Positions 17,250 through 26,425 of a stretch of 64,000 nucleotides of DNA are shown here, piece after piece. Under the pieces are notes generated by a model. It did not search any database. It was not told the origin of the DNA and saw only the letters and a program-made list of their open reading frames with translations. Numbering within the stretch: the stretch's first letter is position 1; each line of letters starts with the position of its first letter. Source of the stretch: Mycobacterium florentinum. Lineage in GTDB: Bacteria; Actinomycetota; Actinomycetes; Mycobacteriales; Mycobacteriaceae. A program made the translations under genes and the position numbers. Where the stretch lies: assembly GCF_010730355.1 (NCBI RefSeq), contig NZ_AP022576.1:806001-870000 (forward strand), written 5' to 3'.

Positions 17250-18329
17250 GTGCGCGCATTCGACTGCCCGGTGTGCCACGGGTTCGTTGCATTCGAATCA
17301 CACCGTTGCCCGAATTGCCAGGCCACGTTGGGATTTCACACGCCGTCGATGGCGATGGTCGCGACCGCCGCCGGTGCCGCGGTGGTCGGCGGTAGCCGCT
17401 GGATCGGGTGCACCAAAGCCGCCGGCCTGGGCTGCAATTGGCTGGTACCCGAGGAGCAGCCGGATCACGCCAGCCGGGGTCGCTGCCTGCCCGATTCCCT
17501 GATCCGGCGGGAACCGGCCGCCGACGACACCATCGCGCTCGAAAAGCTGGTGTCCACCGCGGTGGACCTGCGCAGACTCGCCTATCAGCTGTTGGACCTC
17601 GGACTTCCGGTGACTCCGTTCTGGCGCGCCGACGGCGGGCTGGCCTTTGACCTGCTGTCCAGCTACAGCACCGGGGAGAAGATCGTGATCGGCCATGCCG
17701 GTGGGGTGATCACGATCGACCTGACGGAATCCCTGGACGCTTACCGGGAATCGCTGCGGGTGCATCTCGGCGAGCCGTACCGCACGATGCTGGGGCATTT
17801 TCGGCACGAGGTTGGTCACTACTACCAGAATCTCTTGGTCGAGGCCGGCGTGCGCCATCTGGACGAATGCCGGGAACTCTTCGGCGACGAACGCGCCGAC
17901 TACCAAGCCGAAATCGCGCGTCACTACCAATTCGGGGCCCCCGAGAACTGGGACGAGTCGTTCATTTCGGAGTACGCGACGATGCATCCGTGGGAGGACT
18001 TCGCGGAATGCTTTGCGCACTATCTGCACATCACCGACACGATCAATACCGTGCGCGAGGCCGGCTTGATTCTGGTCGCCGATCGGTCGAGTGTCGCCGT
18101 TCCCCGTGACATCGTCCCGCTGGCTTCCTACGCCGACGCCCCCATCGAGCGGCTGCTTTATGACTGGAACTGGCTGGCGCTGTTTTTCAACCGCATCAAC
18201 ACCGCGATGGGCAAGCCGCCGCTTTACCCCTTCGAAATCCCACCCCCGGTGATCCGCAAATTGGGCTTCGTACACAAGGTGATTCGTCAGGCCTCTCTCG
18301 ACAACACCGAAACGCCAAACCCAGCCTGA
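17250..18329 (+). CDS. Zinc-binding metallopeptidase family protein (Peptidase_Mx type)
   Basis: A 359-residue protein starting at GTG 17250. The N-terminus carries a zinc ribbon (C6-x-x-C9 and C20-x-x-C23), followed by another cysteine-rich stretch. The peptidase-like core has HEVGH at residues 186-190 with downstream acidic residues, the metzincin-like HExxH zinc site. No signal peptide is visible, so it is probably cytoplasmic. This fits the putative zinc-binding metallopeptidase family whose substrates are unknown. It is transcribed on its own between the FAD oxidoreductase and the flavin reductase. Confidence 0.85.
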   Translation: MRAFDCPVCHGFVAFESHRCPNCQATLGFHTPSMAMVATAAGAAVVGGSRWIGCTKAAGLGCNWLVPEEQPDHASRGRCLPDSLIRREPAADDTIALEKLVSTAVDLRRLAYQLLDLGLPVTPFWRADGGLAFDLLSSYSTGEKIVIGHAGGVITIDLTESLDAYRESLRVHLGEPYRTMLGHFRHEVGHYYQNLLVEAGVRHLDECRELFGDERADYQAEIARHYQFGAPENWDESFISEYATMHPWEDFAECFAHYLHITDTINTVREAGLILVADRSSVAVPRDIVPLASYADAPIERLLYDWNWLALFFNRINTAMGKPPLYPFEIPPPVIRKLGFVHKVIRQASLDNTETPNPA

Positions 18330-18452
18330 ACCGCCCCGTCCGCGGCCGGCGACCGGCCGCGACGAACGTCGAAGCACGCCGCCGGACGGTGCTGAAGACG
18401 GCTATTGGGGTCGGTGTGATTCCAAACCGCGCCGAATGGGAATAGAGAGCGG

Positions 18453-18950
18453 GTGGGCGAGCCGGAGGTGAGTGCGTTCGAGAAGTTGGTGGCCCTGCTC
18501 AACTACCCGATGTTCGTCGTCACCACACAGTCCAATGGCAGTACGGCCGGCTGTCTGGTGGGCTTCGCCTGCCAGGCCAGCATCCGTCCGCCCCGTTTCC
18601 TGGTCGGCTTGTCCCCGCAGAACCACACCTTCCGCGTGGCCGCCGACGCCACCCATCTGGCGGTGCATGTGTTCGATATCGAACACATCGACCTCGTCGA
18701 GCTATTCGGCAGCCAGACCGGCGACGAGACCAACAAATTCGACCGATGCCGCTGGCATCGCGGCCCAGCGGGACTGCCCATTCTCGACGACGCGGCCGCC
18801 TGGTTCGTCGGCAAGATCCTCGATCGCTTCTGTCTCGGCGATCACGTCGGGCACCTGCTGGAACCGCTGGGTGGCGACCCGCCGACCGAAGAGGAGGAAT
18901 GGGTGTCATTTGACGATGTCCGCTCGCTGGATCCGGGCCACGAGGCATGA
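18453..18950 (+). CDS. Flavin reductase-like FMN-binding protein
   Basis: A 165-residue split-barrel flavin reductase. The family core is seen in MFVVTT, the GCLVGFACQASIRPPRFLVGLS block and the HTFR stretch after it. These proteins reduce FMN/FAD with NAD(P)H or bind flavin. The stop overlaps the start of the RibD-like gene (ATGA), so both flavin-related proteins are co-translated. A second GTG 15 bases in is a possible start. Confidence 0.85.
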   Translation: MGEPEVSAFEKLVALLNYPMFVVTTQSNGSTAGCLVGFACQASIRPPRFLVGLSPQNHTFRVAADATHLAVHVFDIEHIDLVELFGSQTGDETNKFDRCRWHRGPAGLPILDDAAAWFVGKILDRFCLGDHVGHLLEPLGGDPPTEEEEWVSFDDVRSLDPGHEA

Positions 18951-19705
18951 CGGCATCCGATCATCACCGTAAGCGGGCGGACACGGTGCACGATTACCCG
19001 CGGGTGGGCGCCGTCAGCGATGTCGCCGAACTCGCGTCGTTCTATGCCGAGTCACCGGCCGGGGTGCGCGTCAACATGATCTTCAGCGCCGACGGAGCCG
19101 CCGTATTCGGCGGACGCGCCGGGCCGTTGTCGGGTCAAACCGACCAGCAGCTGCTCAAGATCCTGCGAGGTTTCGCCGACGTGGTACTCGTCGGCGCTGC
19201 CACCGCGCGCGCCGAGAACTACGGTCCGGTGCAGCTCAGCGACGCCCAACAAGCCGAACGGAACCGCGGCGGCAGGAGCAAGCCGCCGCCGGTCGCCGTG
19301 ATCAGCCGGTCCGGCGTGCTCCCGACCAGACTTGTCAGCGACCCCAGCCAACCTCCGCTGTTGGTGACCTGCGCGGAGTCCGCGGTGTGGCACAACCGCA
19401 ACAGCGATCAGCGATGCGGCGTATTGGTGGCCGGCGAGGAGACCGTAGATGTCGCGCGGGCCGTTGCGCTGCTGCGCGCGCACGGGCTGACCCGGATCCT
19501 CTGCGAGGGCGGGCCGACTCTGCTCGACGAACTGGTGGACGCCGACGTCGTCGTGGAGGTCTGCGTCACGCTGGCCCCCAAGCTGGCCGCGAGCCAACCG
19601 GCGGGTCACCGACGGCGACCGTCTCGGTTGCCGCTGCCGGCCACGTTGCGGCTCCAGCACGCACTGGCCTACGACGACTATCTGTTTTTGAAGTATCGCC
19701 GCTGA
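18947..19705 (+). CDS. RibD C-terminal-like reductase
   Basis: A 252-residue protein with the bacterial DHFR-like/RibD C-terminal fold: VNMIFSADGA near residue 45, VVLVGAATARAENYGP, and ILCEGGPTLLDEL near residue 185. In mycobacteria an orphan RibD-type reductase (Rv2671) can substitute for dihydrofolate reductase; this gene belongs to the same broad group. There is no deaminase domain, so it is not a bifunctional RibD. ATGA overlap with the flavin reductase suggests a shared role in flavin or pterin chemistry. Confidence 0.85.
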   Translation: MTASDHHRKRADTVHDYPRVGAVSDVAELASFYAESPAGVRVNMIFSADGAAVFGGRAGPLSGQTDQQLLKILRGFADVVLVGAATARAENYGPVQLSDAQQAERNRGGRSKPPPVAVISRSGVLPTRLVSDPSQPPLLVTCAESAVWHNRNSDQRCGVLVAGEETVDVARAVALLRAHGLTRILCEGGPTLLDELVDADVVVEVCVTLAPKLAASQPAGHRRRPSRLPLPATLRLQHALAYDDYLFLKYRR

Positions 19706-19719
19706 TCATGATGCATTTT

Positions 19720-19738
19720 GGCGGGCGCCGAGCCCGCC
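19720..19738. terminator. Stem-loop between convergent genes
   Basis: GGCGGGC and GCCCGCC form a 7-bp stem with a five-base loop between the convergent RibD-like and SRPBCC genes. There is no U-tract on either side, as is usual for mycobacterial terminators. It could end both transcripts. Confidence 0.4.
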
Positions 19739-19745
19739 GCGGCCG

Positions 19746-20231
19746 TTAGCCCTGCGAGTAACCCCGGCGCACGGTGCGGTCCAGAATGCCCAGCGTCGCC
19801 CGCAGCGCACCCTCGGAGATCACCGGGAAGATCCCGGCTTCTCGCCATTTCGGGTCGATCTTCGACCAGTCGTAGAAAGACGTGACCACGGTGCCCGCGG
19901 CGTCCTCGGTCGGCTCGAGCGCGAAGCCGTAGATGTGGCCGATCTGGGGGCGGAGCTGGCCGAGAACCGTCCACGAGATCAGGCGATCGCGGTCGAACTC
20001 CGTGATCTCGACGGTGACGTCGTACTTGCCGAGTTGCGGGTAGTCGTTGAGCGCCTCGCGGTCCATGTGCACGACGAAGCTTTCGCCGTCCGCTGTCACC
20101 GGATCGCCGTCGGCGTCTTGCAGCATTCCCGTCGAGTCGATCGCGACATGGCCCTGCGGGTCGCACAGCAGCCTGAAGATATCGGGCGCGGGTGCGGCAA
20201 TGGTGCGCTGAACCTCGATGCGGTCGGTCAT
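19746..20231 (-). CDS. SRPBCC family protein (polyketide cyclase/dehydrase-like)
   Basis: A 161-residue START/Bet v1-like protein. It shows the opening IEVQRTIAAPAPDIFRLL strand-helix pattern, a central DRLISWTV strand and a long C-terminal helix. Mycobacteria have many such proteins, which bind hydrophobic ligands in a deep pocket; function varies and cannot be assigned. It stands alone, convergent with the RibD-like gene. Confidence 0.85.
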   Translation of the reverse strand: MTDRIEVQRTIAAPAPDIFRLLCDPQGHVAIDSTGMLQDADGDPVTADGESFVVHMDREALNDYPQLGKYDVTVEITEFDRDRLISWTVLGQLRPQIGHIYGFALEPTEDAAGTVVTSFYDWSKIDPKWREAGIFPVISEGALRATLGILDRTVRRGYSQG

Positions 20232-20586
20232 GCGTCCTCCCAGTCAACGTTGATGGGTCGCCGGTTACTTTACGGCGGCCACGCCGGTCGATGTCCGAAA
20301 CCGGATGCCCCGCAACGGTTGCCTCGCCGCCCGCAGTGCCCGTGCTGTTCTGCTGCGATGGCGCCGAGCGCGGTGCTGTGTCACCGTGGATTGATGCGGC
20401 GGTGCTATTTCCGAGTGGACGTCCGGGCCTACCCCCCGGGCGGGCGCGCCGCGGGCAGGTCCGGGGCGAGCGCCCGGTTTCGGTGCGGTGACACAAGTTC
20501 AAACGGTCGTCGAATTGCCTGTGCGACATCATGTTGCGCCCACCGCCGGCCACTTTCGCCGCTTGCAGAGGAGGACCATCGGCCAA
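20232..20586. other. Intergenic region, nothing recognised
   Basis: About 355 bases between the divergent SRPBCC gene and the small hypothetical gene. Frames here on both strands lack mycobacterial codon preference and recognisable motifs. An AGAGGAGGA at about 20566 is probably the ribosome binding site of the next gene. Confidence 0.5.
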
Positions 20587-20928
20587 GTGAGCAATTCAGA
20601 CGACGATGACGGTTACCGCAACATCGCGGTGAACGGACTGCGGCCCAACGAACTTCGCTGGGCGCTGAACCACGATTTCGTTCACGGCATTGCGTACGCG
20701 TTCAAGAATCCCGTCGCGGTCGCCAACGCAAGCGACGATCCCGACGACGATCGAAAGACCTACTTGGTGCGAATCAAACGCGACGACTTGGCCGCCGCGC
20801 TGGGAAATATCAACGAATGGATCGTCAAAAACCCCGGTAAAGCCGGGATCCACGCGTACGGGTTCCTCCGGGCGCTGTCGAGAGAGGGCCTCAGCGAACG
20901 CCGGACCGGTGACGAGGAGCGTCGCTGA
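20587..20928 (+). CDS. Small acidic hypothetical protein
   Basis: A 113-residue protein from GTG 20587, with AGAGGAGGA about 12 bases upstream. The N-terminus is rich in Asp (NSDDDDGYR). The middle has LRPNELRWALNHDFVH and the C-terminus KPNKAG-like and EGLSERR-type stretches. It looks coding from composition and the Shine-Dalgarno, but I do not recognise the family. It lies 139 bases before the PknE-like kinase on the same strand. Confidence 0.6.
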   Translation: MSNSDDDDGYRNIAVNGLRPNELRWALNHDFVHGIAYAFKNPVAVANASDDPDDDRKTYLVRIKRDDLAAALGNINEWIVKNPGKAGIHAYGFLRALSREGLSERRTGDEERR

Positions 20929-21067
20929 GCGCCGAATTGATCCGTTTTCGGCCGCGCCGAGCGGCGCTTATGCCCTGGTTCGCGAATTAGCTGGCATTCT
21001 CGCTATTCACCGTGCCTCCGGCTGGCCCAAGCTATTAGCCTTATGCCTGGCATAGAGGAGTCGGCGA

Positions 21068-22864
21068 ATGGGTGACACCGCGGGTTCGCGGGAGGGCTCG
21101 CAGTTCGGGCCCTATCTGCTGCGGCGGCTGGTGGGTCGCGGCGGGATGGGCGACGTGTACGAGGCCGAGGACACGGTCCGTGAGCGGGTTGTCGCGCTGA
21201 AGCTGATGTCGCAGACGCTGTCCAGCGATCCGGTCTTCCGCACCCGTATGCAACGCGAGGCCCGCACCGCGGGACGGCTGCAGGAGCCGCACGTCGTGCC
21301 GATTCACGACTTCGGCGAGATCGACGGGCAGCTCTATGTGGACATGCGCCTGATCGACGGCCTGGACGCGGCCACCATCTTGAGCCGGTACGGACCGCTG
21401 AAACCGCCACGGGCGGTGGCGATCGTGCGCCAGATCGGCTCCGCGCTCGACGCCGCGCATGCGGCCGGTATCACGCATCGCGACGTCAAACCGGAGAACA
21501 TACTGGTCAGCAGCGACGACTTCGCCTATCTAGTCGACTTCGGCATTGCCAGCGCCACCTCCGACGAGAAGCTGACACAGTTCGGCACCACGGTGGGCAC
21601 CTTCAAGTACATGGCCCCGGAACGGTTCAGCGACACCGAAGTCACCTACCGAGCCGACATCTACGCACTCGCCTGCGTCCTGTACGAATGCCTGACCGGA
21701 TCTCCCCCGTTCCAGGGCGACCAGGTCAGTGTGATGAGTGCGCACCTGCACCAGTCGATCCCGCGGCCCAGCGCCACGCGACCGGGCATTCCGGCCGCCT
21801 TCGACCAGGTGATCGCGCGCGGCATGGCCAAAGACCCGCTGGACCGCTACCCGACCTGCGGCGATCTGTCGGCGGCCGCGTATGCCGCCCTGGCCACGCC
21901 CGATCAGGATCGGGCGACCGACATCTTGCAGCGCAGCCAGGCCGAACTGCCGCCCGCCTACGCGGGTCAGGTGCCCCTCGGATTTGCGGCCACGCCCCCG
22001 GCCATGGCCAACCAGGCCCCGGGTTGGCCCTCGTCGGCCACCGGGATCCCCCCTCCTCCAAGCGGACCGATCCCACAGCCGACCGGATGGCCCGGCGGCC
22101 CCGGCTGGGGGACCGCCGATGCCGCCAGCATGGGGATGCCGTCGTGGAATCAACCGGCGCCCAAGCGCGGGCGCAATGCGTGGTTATGGGTGGGTCTTGC
22201 GGCCTTCGTCGTCGTCGCCTTGGTGAGCGCGGTTCTGGTTGTCGCCCAACCCTGGCGGTCGTCGGGCCCGTCCTCGTCGAAACCGCCGGCGGCAGCCGAC
22301 GCGGTTGAACTCCGCGTCCTCGACGACGGTGTGCTGGTGGGCAGCTCCGCGGCACCGGTCACCATCGACATCTTCAACGAGCCGATGTGCCCGCCCTGCG
22401 GAAGCTTCATCCGGTCCAACGCGGGCGATATCGAAACCGCGGTGAACAACAAGAAACTCGCGGTGCGCTACCACCTGCTGGCCTTCCTGGACGACAAGTC
22501 GCACAGCAAGAACTACTCCACCCGCGCGGTGGCGGCCACGTACTGCGTCGCGGCCCAGAACGACCCGAAGCTCTACATGAGCTTCTACTCCGGGATCTTC
22601 GCCAGCTCCTTCCAGCCGCAAGAAGGCGCCCCCGAAGACCGAACCGACGGCGAACTGGCGCAATTGGCCAAAACGGTCGGCGTCGACGCCGACGTGATCA
22701 ATTGCATCAAGGCGGGTGACGACATGGCGACCGCGAAGGCGAAGGCCGACGCCGGCGACACGACGCTGGCCGGGTTCAATGCCTCCGGCACACCGTTCGT
22801 GTGGGACGGCAACAAATCGATCAACTACCAAGACGCGACCTGGCTGACCAAGCTTCTCGGGTAG
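21068..22864 (+). CDS. pknE: Transmembrane Ser/Thr kinase with extracytoplasmic DsbA-like domain (PknE type)
   Basis: A 598-residue receptor-like kinase. The kinase domain (about residues 15-275) has GRGGMGDV at the nucleotide loop, K45 as catalytic lysine, HRDVKPEN, DFGIA and APE, with threonines in the activation loop (TQFGTTVGTFKY). A proline-rich juxtamembrane linker leads to one membrane helix at about 369-391. The outside part is thioredoxin/DsbA-like with a C441-P-P-C444 redox motif. This layout is that of mycobacterial PknE, which is tied to redox and nitric-oxide stress. It opens the signalling block: the neighbours are a cNMP-binding patatin and an FHA-cyclase. AGAGGAG precedes the ATG. 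Confidence 0.92.
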   Translation: MGDTAGSREGSQFGPYLLRRLVGRGGMGDVYEAEDTVRERVVALKLMSQTLSSDPVFRTRMQREARTAGRLQEPHVVPIHDFGEIDGQLYVDMRLIDGLDAATILSRYGPLKPPRAVAIVRQIGSALDAAHAAGITHRDVKPENILVSSDDFAYLVDFGIASATSDEKLTQFGTTVGTFKYMAPERFSDTEVTYRADIYALACVLYECLTGSPPFQGDQVSVMSAHLHQSIPRPSATRPGIPAAFDQVIARGMAKDPLDRYPTCGDLSAAAYAALATPDQDRATDILQRSQAELPPAYAGQVPLGFAATPPAMANQAPGWPSSATGIPPPPSGPIPQPTGWPGGPGWGTADAASMGMPSWNQPAPKRGRNAWLWVGLAAFVVVALVSAVLVVAQPWRSSGPSSSKPPAAADAVELRVLDDGVLVGSSAAPVTIDIFNEPMCPPCGSFIRSNAGDIETAVNNKKLAVRYHLLAFLDDKSHSKNYSTRAVAATYCVAAQNDPKLYMSFYSGIFASSFQPQEGAPEDRTDGELAQLAKTVGVDADVINCIKAGDDMATAKAKADAGDTTLAGFNASGTPFVWDGNKSINYQDATWLTKLLG

Positions 22865-22868
22865 ATCA

Positions 22869-22896
22869 GGGGCCGACCGCTGGACTTCTGGGCCCC
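22869..22896. terminator. Possible stem-loop between convergent genes
   Basis: GGGGCC and GGCCCC form a 6-bp stem with a 16-base loop, between the stop of the PknE-like gene and the stop of the convergent patatin gene. Weak, with no U-tract. Confidence 0.3.
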
Positions 22897-22899
22897 GCG

Positions 22900-24672
22900 T
22901 CAGATCATGTTCGCGACTTGAGGGTCGTCGGTCGCGCCGACGAGGTGTGGCTGCGCTTCGAGCATGGCCCGGGTCGCGAGCCGTCCAGCTTCGACGGCGG
23001 CATCGATCTTCTTGAAATCCAGCGGACCGATCGTCGAGATGTCCGGCTCGATGATGGCCGCGATACCGGGTAACTCGAGCAGGTTGCCGGTCGAGGCCGC
23101 CAGGTCGACGGTGCGCAGCAGCGTCTCCTGCAGCGGCGGCAGGGCGACATCCGTTCCGGTGAGCAGACGCCGGACAAACCCGGGCGGCTGAACGATTGTG
23201 GGCAGCAGGCCAAAGCCCTTGGACGGCAGGAATTTTCGGCGCAGATCGACACAGATGACCTCGCCGTCACCGTCGGCGCACATCACGTCGGCCGGAAGGT
23301 TGTTCAACAGTCCCCCGTCGATCAGCAGGCGCTCGCCATGCTGCACCGGCGGAATCAGGCCCGGGATCGAGATCGACGCACGCACCGCGAGCGTCAGCGA
23401 TCCGCGGCGATGGATGATCTGCTCACCGGTGATCATGTCCGCGGAGACCGAGAAAAACCCCTTCGGCAGGTGCTCGATCATCTTGCCGCCGAAGAACTCC
23501 TCGAGCAGACCTTCGATGCGGGTGCCGCGGGTGAGCGCGATCGCGGGGATCGTGTAATCGCCCAGCGGGCTGGTGTTTCCGACGAACCGGTATGCCGCGT
23601 CGGTCGCCTCATCCGCGTTCATGCCCTGCGCGAAGGCCGCGGCGGCGATGGCGCCGGCACTCGTCCCACCGAAACGATCGATCACGATGCCGGCCCGGGT
23701 GAGCTCTTCGTAGACACCGAAGTGCGCCAGTCCCCGCGCACCGCCACCCGCCAACACGAGCCCATAGGACCGGCCCGCGATTCTGCGGGCCAGCGCGGCG
23801 ATTCCGTCGTCGTCGCTCTGATGATGCGAGACCGGCTCCAGCAGATCCCACCAGCCGGGATCCGGCACGGTCAACGCGATCAGGTGAACGGGACCTTGCG
23901 CATCGACTCGATCGAGCGCGCCCGGCGGCTGGGCTTGGTCGACCAGAACCACCAGCCGATCGCTTTGCGCGACAACGTATCGCCGCCACAGCTCGCCCGA
24001 GCCTCGGTCGGCCACCACCAGCACCCAATTGTGGCTGCGCTCGGCCCGGTCGAGGGTCTCGGCGAACGCCTCGACGAGTTCGGCGTGCGCCGTGACCGCC
24101 GCGGTCTTCTCGGCGGGCGGCGCGACGACCGCGATCGAGCCGTACGCGCCCAGTCGCGCCGCGATCGCGTCGACGATCGGTGCCGCGACCGCGTATCCGG
24201 TCGAGACGATGCCGATGACTCGCGGCGCCGAGGAGATGTTGGCGGACTTCGAGTCGCGCAGCATTCTCGCCATCGCGCGGACCATCGCCAACTGCAGTTG
24301 CGGAGTGTTGGCAAGCACCTCGCTGAAGGTCTCGCCGGCAATGCGCCAGACCACGCCGTCACGCATCGCTTGAACCCCCGCCGACCGCGCGGATCCGGAA
24401 ATCACGCCCAGGTCCCCGATGGAATCGCCGGCCGCCATCTCGCGGATCACTTGCCCGTCGGCACCGACGGCCGCGAATCGCCCTGAGTCGATTACATAAA
24501 TGGCGTCGGACGGTTCACCCAAATGAAAGAGCCATTCGTGGGCCGGGATGTGCAGCCGATCCACCGCGCTCGACAGGTCGTTGAGTTGCTTTGCGTCGAT
24601 GTCGGCGAGCATCGGGACATTCCGCAGCGCCTTTCGCACATCGGCGACTCGCGATTCCCGTCGAGTACTCAT
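22900..24672 (-). CDS. Cyclic-nucleotide-binding patatin-like phospholipase (NTE family)
   Basis: A 590-residue protein. Residues about 15-135 are a cNMP-binding domain with the phosphate cassette IGDLGVISGSARSAG. A middle region follows, then a patatin domain from about residue 305, with an oxyanion-hole GGGARG, nucleophile S338 in GTSAG and catalytic D452 in DGG. The serine-aspartate dyad is intact. Patatins of this kind hydrolyse phospholipids or lysophospholipids; the cNMP domain suggests control by cAMP or a related nucleotide. Similar two-domain proteins exist in M. tuberculosis (Rv2565 type). It is convergent with the PknE-like kinase and divergent from the FHA-cyclase, a possible source of its ligand. 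Confidence 0.92.
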   Translation of the reverse strand: MSTRRESRVADVRKALRNVPMLADIDAKQLNDLSSAVDRLHIPAHEWLFHLGEPSDAIYVIDSGRFAAVGADGQVIREMAAGDSIGDLGVISGSARSAGVQAMRDGVVWRIAGETFSEVLANTPQLQLAMVRAMARMLRDSKSANISSAPRVIGIVSTGYAVAAPIVDAIAARLGAYGSIAVVAPPAEKTAAVTAHAELVEAFAETLDRAERSHNWVLVVADRGSGELWRRYVVAQSDRLVVLVDQAQPPGALDRVDAQGPVHLIALTVPDPGWWDLLEPVSHHQSDDDGIAALARRIAGRSYGLVLAGGGARGLAHFGVYEELTRAGIVIDRFGGTSAGAIAAAAFAQGMNADEATDAAYRFVGNTSPLGDYTIPAIALTRGTRIEGLLEEFFGGKMIEHLPKGFFSVSADMITGEQIIHRRGSLTLAVRASISIPGLIPPVQHGERLLIDGGLLNNLPADVMCADGDGEVICVDLRRKFLPSKGFGLLPTIVQPPGFVRRLLTGTDVALPPLQETLLRTVDLAASTGNLLELPGIAAIIEPDISTIGPLDFKKIDAAVEAGRLATRAMLEAQPHLVGATDDPQVANMI

Positions 24673-25331
24673 CGAGCGACCGGTATGCCGACAAAACCGG
24701 GCGCACGGACGGCCGACGTGGCCGCAAGCGGGCTTGAAGAACGCATGCTCTTCCTCTCCGGCGCTCCAAAACAGGTATCGGTCAGCAGCTTATCTGCCGA
24801 CCGATGTGCCTTCCGAATTCCGCCAGCTCTCGGGCGAACCAACCCCCGTTTGCCACCACCAACGCCGCGGCTCAACGAAGCAATCGGTCGCCAATCCTAG
24901 GACCACCGCCACGCGCTCGAATCCTTTTGGGGCAGAAACTAACCCGGCTCGCGTTCCGGACAGCACGACCCCTCTTGTCCCGAGCGAGCAAACGTGACCT
25001 TTGATTAACCGGCGGTTTACCCCTAATTTCGCGTCTGTAGGCCATTTTAGGATTTCCAAACTCGCCGGGGTGGTTTCCGGTAATGTCCGCACCGTCACCA
25101 TTTGCCGGTACGAAGGACAGCCGTGAGCGCGAAGGACCAACGAGTCAGCGTGGTCGCGGCGAGCCTAATCACCGGGAAGGGCAGCGGATGGGTGACGATA
25201 GGCGAACTGGCGCCATACCCCGGCTGATGACGGCTTGTCATGAGACCGCAGCGACGTCGTGACTGCGGAGGAGCATTGGCATTAACCGGATTTCAGGTGA
25301 GCGGACTGTCACGGCGGGCAGCGAGGCGATC
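24673..25331. other. Long divergent promoter region
   Basis: About 659 bases separate the divergent patatin and FHA-cyclase genes, the longest gap in the window. It contains a 29-base inverted repeat (24777-24805) and a noticeably AT-richer patch around 25000-25070. A possible 34-codon frame opens at GTG 25123, but nothing supports it. Room for two regulated promoters or an unannotated small RNA. Confidence 0.5.
24777..24805 (-). promoter_or_regulatory. Inverted repeat upstream of patatin gene
   Basis: ATCGGTC-A-GCAG and CTGC-C-GACCGAT flank a five-base centre. Read as RNA on the minus strand it forms a 12-bp stem with a single G-U pair, about 105 bases before the patatin start. It could be a 5'-leader hairpin or, as DNA, a repressor site. 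Role inferred. Confidence 0.5.
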
Positions 25332-26393
25332 ATGACTTCCTCTATGGAGATGCCGGGCGGGCAGCCCGGCAACCCGCTGGCCCACCTCGACTTGCACGAC
25401 GGCGGCACCGTGCAAAGCGTGCCGATTATCGATCAATTGTTTATCGGCCGGGAGTGCGCGGGGATCAGCGAATCGCGCCGACTGGTGATCCGTGATCCCG
25501 AGATCTCCCGGACCCATCTCGAAATCCGGTTGGACGCCGTCGCCGATCAGGCTTTCGTGATCGACACCAGCACCAACGGTACGTTGCTCAACGGTATGCG
25601 ATTAGCCCGCGCGGTTCCGGCGCCGCTGCGCCCCGGCGACGAGATCCGGATCGCCGATTCGACGATGGTCTTCCGCTCGCAGCGATTCACCGCGGACGCG
25701 ATGACGCCCGGCGTCACCCGCACCCGGATCAGCCAGACCGCCATGGTGATGGTGGTCGGCGACATCATCAACTACTCGACGATCTCCGAAGTAACCGAAG
25801 GAGAGGTCATCGCGCAGAGTCTGCACACGCTGTGGCATGAAATCGGTGGAGTCCTGCAGGCTCATCGCGGCACGCTGAACCATTACGCCGGCGATGCGAT
25901 CTTCGCGATCTGGGAGGCTAGCCAGTTCCCTGATGCCGGTGAGCGCGCCATCGATTTCGCGCTCGCCGCCAACCAGCTTGTCGGAGAGCTCGGGCCGAGA
26001 CTACCGTTGCGCAGCCCGGACGGCTCGCCGATCCGGATGGGCTGGGGTGTGGTGGTTGGCATGGTCGCACTGGCGGCGATGACGAGATCGGTCGAGGCGG
26101 TGATCGGCGACTCCACCAACGTGGCGTTCCGGTTGGCCGGCCTCGCCGGCCGCCAGGGGCGCGCGTCGGTGATGGTGACCAGCGGCGTCCGCCGCACCGT
26201 CGGGACGCAATTCACGTGGGGAGAGGGCCAAGAAGTCGAGCTCAAAGGCCGCAGCGGGAAAGAGACGGTATTTCCCGTCCTCGGGCGCGAGCAGGCCGGC
26301 GGGTCAACGACTTTACCGGGGAGAAACGCTGCGGCGGAGTCGGCCGGTAGTCCCGAATCCACCGCGGAAATGCCCATTGCAAACGCCGACTGA
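25332..26393 (+). CDS. FHA domain-adenylate/guanylate cyclase fusion
   Basis: A 353-residue protein. The FHA domain (about residues 20-115) has the phospho-threonine-binding signature IGRE, SRTHLEI and STNGTLLNG. A class III nucleotide cyclase domain follows (about 135-315): metal-binding aspartates appear in VVGDIINYS and AGDAIFAIW, and the transition-state Asn/Arg in IGDSTNVAFRL. The lysine that usually specifies the purine base just before the second aspartate (as in DKFxGD) is replaced here by histidine in NHYAGD, so nucleotide choice and activity are uncertain. It is soluble, with no membrane segment. It could be recruited by a kinase-phosphorylated protein and make the cyclic nucleotide read by the flanking cNMP-patatins. 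Confidence 0.9.
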   Translation: MTSSMEMPGGQPGNPLAHLDLHDGGTVQSVPIIDQLFIGRECAGISESRRLVIRDPEISRTHLEIRLDAVADQAFVIDTSTNGTLLNGMRLARAVPAPLRPGDEIRIADSTMVFRSQRFTADAMTPGVTRTRISQTAMVMVVGDIINYSTISEVTEGEVIAQSLHTLWHEIGGVLQAHRGTLNHYAGDAIFAIWEASQFPDAGERAIDFALAANQLVGELGPRLPLRSPDGSPIRMGWGVVVGMVALAAMTRSVEAVIGDSTNVAFRLAGLAGRQGRASVMVTSGVRRTVGTQFTWGEGQEVELKGRSGKETVFPVLGREQAGGSTTLPGRNAAAESAGSPESTAEMPIANAD

Positions 26394-26425
26394 GCCGCCC
26401 GACGGCTTTCACCCCAGGGGTCAAT

